Shown one piece after another: positions 60,091 through 64,000 of a DNA stretch of 64,000 nucleotides (position 1 is its first letter; each line of letters begins with the position of its first letter). Both the position numbers and the translations under genes were made by a program. This DNA comes from WTGA01 sp965214055. GTDB lineage: Bacteria; Pseudomonadota; Gammaproteobacteria; Arenicellales; Poriferihabitantaceae. The stretch covers positions 2,294,001 to 2,358,000 of the forward strand of contig OZ243931.1 in assembly GCA_965214055.1 (NCBI GenBank). The letters are read 5' to 3'. The notes beneath the pieces are model-generated. The model was not told where the DNA came from. It saw only the letters and a list, made by a program, of their open reading frames with translations, and searched no databases.

Positions 60091-61308
60091 TCATGGATAC
60101 CGTTCAATTGCCATGGCCGTTGCCTCGCCGCCACCGATACAAAGGGATGCCAGGCCGCGTTTCAGATTCTTGTGTTCCAGTGCGGACAGGAGAGTCACCA
60201 CAATGCGTGCACCCGAGGCGCCAATGGGGTGCCCCAGCGCACAGGCTCCTCCGTGAATATTGATCTTTGTATGTTCGATGTGGTGTTCACGCATTGCTGC
60301 CATGGTGACCACGGCAAATGCCTCGTTGACCTCGAACAGGTCCACATCGTCCGTTTCCCAGCCCACCGATGCCAGTAATTTTGCAATGGCTCCCACGGGA
60401 GCGGTGGTAAACCAGCCGGGTTCCTGGGCATGGGTGCTGTGTCCAAGGATGACTGCCCTGGGTTTGATCCCCCTGCTTCTTGCAGTGGACTGTCGCATCA
60501 GCATCATGGCGGCCGCACCATCGGAGATGGAACTGGAGTTCGCGGCGGTCACGGTCCCGTTTTTTATGAAGGCCGGTTTCAGATGGGGGATTTTTTCGAT
60601 TTGCGCCTTGAATGGGGGTTCGTCCTTTTCAATGATGGTCTTTTCCTTTTTTCCCCGGACCACCACTGGGACCACCTCGGCATCAAACCCCCCGTCATGG
60701 CTGGCATGTTGTGCACGGGTCAGGGAGGTTATGGCAAATTCGTCCTGGGCCTGTCGGGTAAAGCCGTAGCGTTGTGCACAGGACTCTGCGAATGCGCCCA
60801 TTAATGCGCCTTTTTCGTACGCATCTTCCAGGCCATCGAGAAACATGTGGTCCATCATCTGTCCATGTCCCATGCGCTGTCCGGACCGGGTCTTCAGCAA
60901 CAGGTACGGGGCATTGGTCATGCTTTCCATCCCTCCGGCTACCATGACCCGGTTATTCCCTGCGAGGAGCAAATCATGGGCAAGCATAATGGCTTTCATT
61001 CCGGACCCGCACATTTTGTTGATGGTGGTGCAGTGGGTGGACAGCGGCAGGCCTGCCCCGAGTACGGCCTGACGGGCAGGGGCCTGTCCCTGGCCGGCGG
61101 ACAATACATTCCCCAGTATTGCCTCATCAATCTCGTCGGGGTGGATTTGTGCACGGTCCACCGCAGCCCGGATCGCCTGGGCCCCCAGTTCATGGGCGGC
61201 CAGTTCCCGGAAACAACCCTGGAAACTGCCCAGGGGGGTCCTGGCAACGGACGCGATCACGATGGGATCATCCGGCATGCCATTTGCATCGGAAGTCATG
61301 GTGTCCAA
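60091..61308 (-). CDS. Thiolase (acetyl-CoA C-acetyltransferase)
   Basis: A 405-aa thiolase. The nucleophilic Cys100 is in NKMCGSGMKA, the His in GGACALGHPIGASGAR and the second Cys in SLCIGGGEATA, all expected. Biosynthetic/degradative thiolases convert two acetyl-CoA to acetoacetyl-CoA and back, so it suits the acetoacetate end of leucine catabolism. An in-frame ATG at 61299 is an alternative start. It is 24 bp upstream of mccB and shares its direction. Confidence 0.94.
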   Translation of the reverse strand: MDTMTSDANGMPDDPIVIASVARTPLGSFQGCFRELAAHELGAQAIRAAVDRAQIHPDEIDEAILGNVLSAGQGQAPARQAVLGAGLPLSTHCTTINKMCGSGMKAIMLAHDLLLAGNNRVMVAGGMESMTNAPYLLLKTRSGQRMGHGQMMDHMFLDGLEDAYEKGALMGAFAESCAQRYGFTRQAQDEFAITSLTRAQHASHDGGFDAEVVPVVVRGKKEKTIIEKDEPPFKAQIEKIPHLKPAFIKNGTVTAANSSSISDGAAAMMLMRQSTARSRGIKPRAVILGHSTHAQEPGWFTTAPVGAIAKLLASVGWETDDVDLFEVNEAFAVVTMAAMREHHIEHTKINIHGGACALGHPIGASGARIVVTLLSALEHKNLKRGLASLCIGGGEATAMAIERYP

Positions 61309-61373
61309 TCAGGAACCGGTTTCCCGCCCGGCTTTCCGGGCCGATGCAGGGCCGGGATGTTTCCGGGCGTTTC

Positions 61374-62537
61374 TCACAGGCTTTCACTGAACAGTTCCCG
61401 GCCAATCAGCATGCGCCGGATTTCAGAGGTGCCCGCTCCGATTTCATACAGCTTGGCATCCCGCAACAGTCTTCCGGTGGGATAATCGTTGATGTACCCG
61501 TTTCCGCCCAGTGCCTGGATGGCTTCCAGGGCCATCCAGGTTGCTTTTTCTGCCGCGTAAAGAATGACGCCTGCCGCATCTTTTCGGGTGGTTTCACCGA
61601 GGTCACAGGCCCGTCCCACCGCATAGGCATACGCCCGGCAGGCATTCAGGGTCGTGTACATGTCCGCCAGTTTCCCCTGCATCAACTGGAACTCTCCAAT
61701 GGGTCGGCCAAATTGCCGTCGTTCATGCACATACGGAACCACCACGTCCATGCAGGCACGCATGATGCCCAGCGGGCCGCCTGACAGGACCGCACGCTCA
61801 AAATCGAGTCCACTCATGAGTACCCGGACCCCGGCATTCACGTCACGGAGAATATTTTCCCTGGGAACCTCGACATTTTTCAACACCAGTTCCCCGGTAT
61901 TCGATCCCCTCATTCCCAGTTTGTCGAGTTTTTGGGCCACTTCGATGCCGTGTTCCTTCTCGACGATAAAAGCGGTAATGCCGCCGGATTCCAGTGCTGG
62001 ATCGGTCTTGGCGTAGATCACCACCACATCCGCGTCCGGTCCGTTGGTAATCCACATCTTGCTTCCGTTCAGGACAAAATGGGATCCTTTGTCCCGGGCA
62101 CTCATTCCCATGCTGACCACATCGGACCCGGCGTTGGGTTCCGACATCGCAAGGGCGCCAACGTGCTCACCGGAGATCAGTTTGGGCAAATACCGGGATT
62201 TCTGCTCCCGGGTGCCGTTCCGGTGAATCTGGTTGACGCACAGGTTGGAATGGGCTCCATAGCTCAGGCCAACCGATGCCGAGGCCCGGCTGATTTCTTC
62301 CATGGCGATGATGTGCCCCAGGTAGCCCATGTCGGTGCCGCCAAATTCCTCGCTGACGGTGATACCCAGCAAACCCATTGCCCCCAGTTTTTTCCATAAC
62401 GGGACCGGGAATTCGTTGTCACGATCGATTGCATCGGCGAGGGGCGCAATCTCCTGCTGGCTGAATGCGTGTACCGCATCACGGAGCAGGTCGATATCTT
62501 CGCCAAGATGGAAATTGAGTGCAGAAAAGGTATTCAT
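61374..62537 (-). CDS. ivd: Isovaleryl-CoA dehydrogenase
   Basis: A 387-aa acyl-CoA dehydrogenase. The position of the catalytic Glu, at Glu247 in LDFERAVLSGGPLG instead of near the C-terminus, is the mark of isovaleryl-CoA dehydrogenase. Other family blocks are MSEPNAGSDVVSM and the terminal GTSEIRRMLIGREL. It oxidises isovaleryl-CoA to methylcrotonyl-CoA with FAD and passes electrons to ETF. ATG 62537 gives the usual N-terminus; the frame is open to 62579. It heads the leucine-catabolism operon. Confidence 0.94.
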   Translation of the reverse strand: MNTFSALNFHLGEDIDLLRDAVHAFSQQEIAPLADAIDRDNEFPVPLWKKLGAMGLLGITVSEEFGGTDMGYLGHIIAMEEISRASASVGLSYGAHSNLCVNQIHRNGTREQKSRYLPKLISGEHVGALAMSEPNAGSDVVSMGMSARDKGSHFVLNGSKMWITNGPDADVVVIYAKTDPALESGGITAFIVEKEHGIEVAQKLDKLGMRGSNTGELVLKNVEVPRENILRDVNAGVRVLMSGLDFERAVLSGGPLGIMRACMDVVVPYVHERRQFGRPIGEFQLMQGKLADMYTTLNACRAYAYAVGRACDLGETTRKDAAGVILYAAEKATWMALEAIQALGGNGYINDYPTGRLLRDAKLYEIGAGTSEIRRMLIGRELFSESL

Positions 62538-62577
62538 TACCGCCAATGCCGGGTTTCTAAGGAATATGAAAAAATAC

Positions 62578-62606
62578 ATGACGTTTACGTAAACGTCAAC
62601 TATAAT
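62578..62606 (+). promoter_or_regulatory. Promoter of the thioesterase/acyl-CoA ligase operon
   Basis: A perfect TATAAT (62601-62606) is preceded by ATGACG (62578-62583) at 17 bases, so the -35 region lies inside the 20-bp palindrome. A bound repressor would block this promoter. Confidence 0.6.
62579..62598. promoter_or_regulatory. 20-bp perfect palindrome, probable LiuR-type (MerR family) operator
   Basis: TGACGTTTACGTAAACGTCA is a perfect 20-bp palindrome 42 bp upstream of the isovaleryl-CoA dehydrogenase start and overlapping the rightward promoter. MerR-family LiuR regulators control leucine/isovalerate genes in many proteobacteria through sites of this type. No regulator gene is in the window. 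Confidence 0.7.
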
Positions 62607-62702
62607 TGGGCGGACCGTTCACCGGTATGAAAGAGCCTCTCCGTGGTGGAGTGACCCAGGGGGGGCAGAACAGATTATTCCCCGGATTGAAGAACATTGT
62701 CC

Positions 62703-63119
62703 ATGAATGTTGACCAGGCCCGTGCATTCCTGTCCCGGGTATTTCCGCAAAATACCTGTACTGTGGAAAGTATCGGAGCAGGAACTTCGGTATTGAGGCA
62801 GAAAATCGGCCATGAGCATTTGCGTCCGGGTGGAACGGTCTCCGGTCCCACGCTGATGAGCGTCGCAGATTGCGCGGCCTATGTGGCCATCCTTGGCAAG
62901 GCAGGAGAAGTCGCCCTCGCAGTGACCACCAGCTTGAATATCAACTTTTTGAGAAAGCCGTCTGCGGATCGGGATATTATTGGAAAATGTCGGTTGCTGA
63001 AAGCAGGGAAGAGATTGATGGTTTGTGAAATCTCCCTTTTTTCCGAGGGTCTGCCGGAGCCGGTTGCCCACGTTACTGCAACGTATTCCATTCCTCCGGA
63101 TTTGAACCAACATAGCTGA
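62703..63119 (+). CDS. PaaI-type hotdog thioesterase
   Basis: A 138-aa hotdog protein of the PaaI group. HLRPGGTVSGPTLMSVADCAAYVAILG is the typical active-loop region. Substrate is an acyl-CoA thioester of unknown type. The ATG at 62703 is preferred over a TTG six bases upstream. It is 31 bp before an acyl-CoA ligase gene, so the two are probably cotranscribed from the divergent promoter shared with the leucine-catabolism operon. Confidence 0.87.
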   Translation: MNVDQARAFLSRVFPQNTCTVESIGAGTSVLRQKIGHEHLRPGGTVSGPTLMSVADCAAYVAILGKAGEVALAVTTSLNINFLRKPSADRDIIGKCRLLKAGKRLMVCEISLFSEGLPEPVAHVTATYSIPPDLNQHS

Positions 63120-63150
63120 TGCACATTTTGATGACATGCTTTAGAATCCC

Positions 63151-64000
63151 ATGACCCCTATTCAGAGCCTGGTGCAAAAACGGCAGATGCCCGATACATT
63201 TCCCAAATACCTGTTATTGAACGCGGAGCGTTTTGCGGACCGGCCGGCCATTCGCGAAAAAGACCTGGGAATCTGGCAGTCCTGGACCTGGAAGGAAATG
63301 AAAGAGGAAATCGTTGCCCTGGCCAGCGGCCTGGCGACCCTGGGGTTTCAGCGCGGTGACAAGCTGGCCATCATCGGTGCCAACCGGCCAAGACTGTATT
63401 GGGGGATGGCCGCGGCACAATGTCTGGGAGGAATCCCCGTACCCATCTATGCGGATTCCGTGGTAGCGGAAATGCGATATGTGCTGGAGCATGCCGGGGT
63501 GGGATTTGTATTGGCGGAAGACCAGGAGCAGGTGGACAAAATCCTGGAAATCCGGGGGGACAATGAAACGATCCGGCATGTGATCTACGATGACACCCGT
63601 GGGTTGCGGGACTACCCCAGAGACGGCCTGCATGATTTTCAGGATGTCCAGGCCGCAGGACGTGAACATGCCCACCGGAACCGGGAATTCCTGCCCGGGG
63701 AAATTGAACGGGGGAGCGGATCGGACGTTGGCATTTTTCTGTATACATCCGGGACAACCGGTAATCCAAAAGGGGTCGTGCTGACCAATGACAATGTATT
63801 GATTACGTCCATGAACAGCGCCAGGCAGGACCGTCTAACAGAAAAGGAGGAGGTGCTTTCCTATCTGCCGCTGGCATGGGTCGGGGACCATATTTTTTCC
63901 TATGGTCAGGCCTATGTGACGGGTTTCTGTATCAATTGCCCGGAAAGCGATGCGACGGTGGCCAACGACTTGCGGGAGATCGGGCCCACCTTTTACTTTG
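63151..64000 (+). CDS. Long-chain/branched acyl-CoA ligase (AMP-forming), N-terminal part
   Basis: The frame starts at ATG 63151 and is still open at the right edge (about 283 codons). The AMP-binding P-loop YTSGTTGNPKGV is present at about residues 198-209, and the N-terminal SWTWKEMKEEIVALASGLATLG and IIGANRPRLYWGM are typical of FadD15/FAA-like long-chain ligases. It activates a fatty or branched acid to acyl-CoA with ATP. Its link to the leucine genes suggests isovalerate or a related acid as substrate. The C-terminal half is missing from the window. Confidence 0.9.
   Translation, partial: MTPIQSLVQKRQMPDTFPKYLLLNAERFADRPAIREKDLGIWQSWTWKEMKEEIVALASGLATLGFQRGDKLAIIGANRPRLYWGMAAAQCLGGIPVPIYADSVVAEMRYVLEHAGVGFVLAEDQEQVDKILEIRGDNETIRHVIYDDTRGLRDYPRDGLHDFQDVQAAGREHAHRNREFLPGEIERGSGSDVGIFLYTSGTTGNPKGVVLTNDNVLITSMNSARQDRLTEKEEVLSYLPLAWVGDHIFSYGQAYVTGFCINCPESDATVANDLREIGPTFYF

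Overview
The window looks like chromosome of a gammaproteobacterium, mid-50s % G+C by eye (not computed). The order tonB-algH-ruvX/pyrR-pyrB-pyrC' and the CbbR/phosphoribulokinase and transketolase-gap-pgk groups point to the Chromatiales/Thiotrichales side of that class. Phosphoribulokinase, CbbR and the tkt-gap-pgk block imply CO2 fixation by the Calvin cycle. Compatible-solute transport (BCCT, OpuBC-like binding protein, UspA) and an MttB-family methyltransferase suggest a saline, probably marine or host-associated, mixotroph. The lineage and habitat are inference; no rRNA is present.

Layout. 0-1.5 kb: 5' part of cbbP, divergent from cbbR, then tRNA-Phe. 1.5-5.3 kb: an orphan AbiEi-like antitoxin, a J-domain membrane protein, DUF924 and a DegP/HtrA protease. 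5.4-10 kb: a leftward pyrimidine operon (ruvX-pyrR fusion, pyrB, non-catalytic pyrC') preceded by tonB and algH. 10-15.3 kb: a GFA protein, a ChpA/FimL-like Hpt-region protein lacking the kinase half, and an inositol-monophosphatase-family enzyme. 15.6-20.1 kb: tkt, gap, pgk. 20.2-27.2 kb: TerC, RDD, MttB homologue, a PLD-helicase-DUF3427 protein and a 102-bp MITE-like element whose edge forms the stop codon of the class I aldolase gene. 28-31 kb: threonine-dehydratase-like enzyme and a class III aminotransferase. 31-37 kb: an oligopeptide-type ABC importer with a fused double ATPase; tRNA-Lys follows.

37.2-41.2 kb holds the most unusual module: a BCCT carrier, a membrane-tethered lipoprotein with two different periplasmic binding-protein domains, and UspA, in one tight operon with no ABC or TRAP partner. 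41.8-51.4 kb is an accessory small-molecule region: FMN 2-hydroxy-acid dehydrogenase, TPP lyase/decarboxylase, phytanoyl-CoA-type dioxygenase, a metal-site-degenerate M24 hydrolase, VOC protein, O-methyltransferase, an Asp/Glu racemase-family (EutA-like) protein, and a coupled methyltransferase/2OG-oxygenase pair.

51.6-62.6 kb is one leftward run of genes: isovaleryl-CoA dehydrogenase, thiolase, both methylcrotonyl-CoA carboxylase subunits and HMG-CoA lyase (leucine catabolism, without the usual methylglutaconyl-CoA hydratase), then a translationally coupled HAD/thioesterase/DUF2889/esterase set and an exported agmatine deiminase. A perfect 20-bp palindrome, probably a LiuR-type operator, separates this run from a divergent thioesterase/acyl-CoA ligase pair that runs off the right edge.
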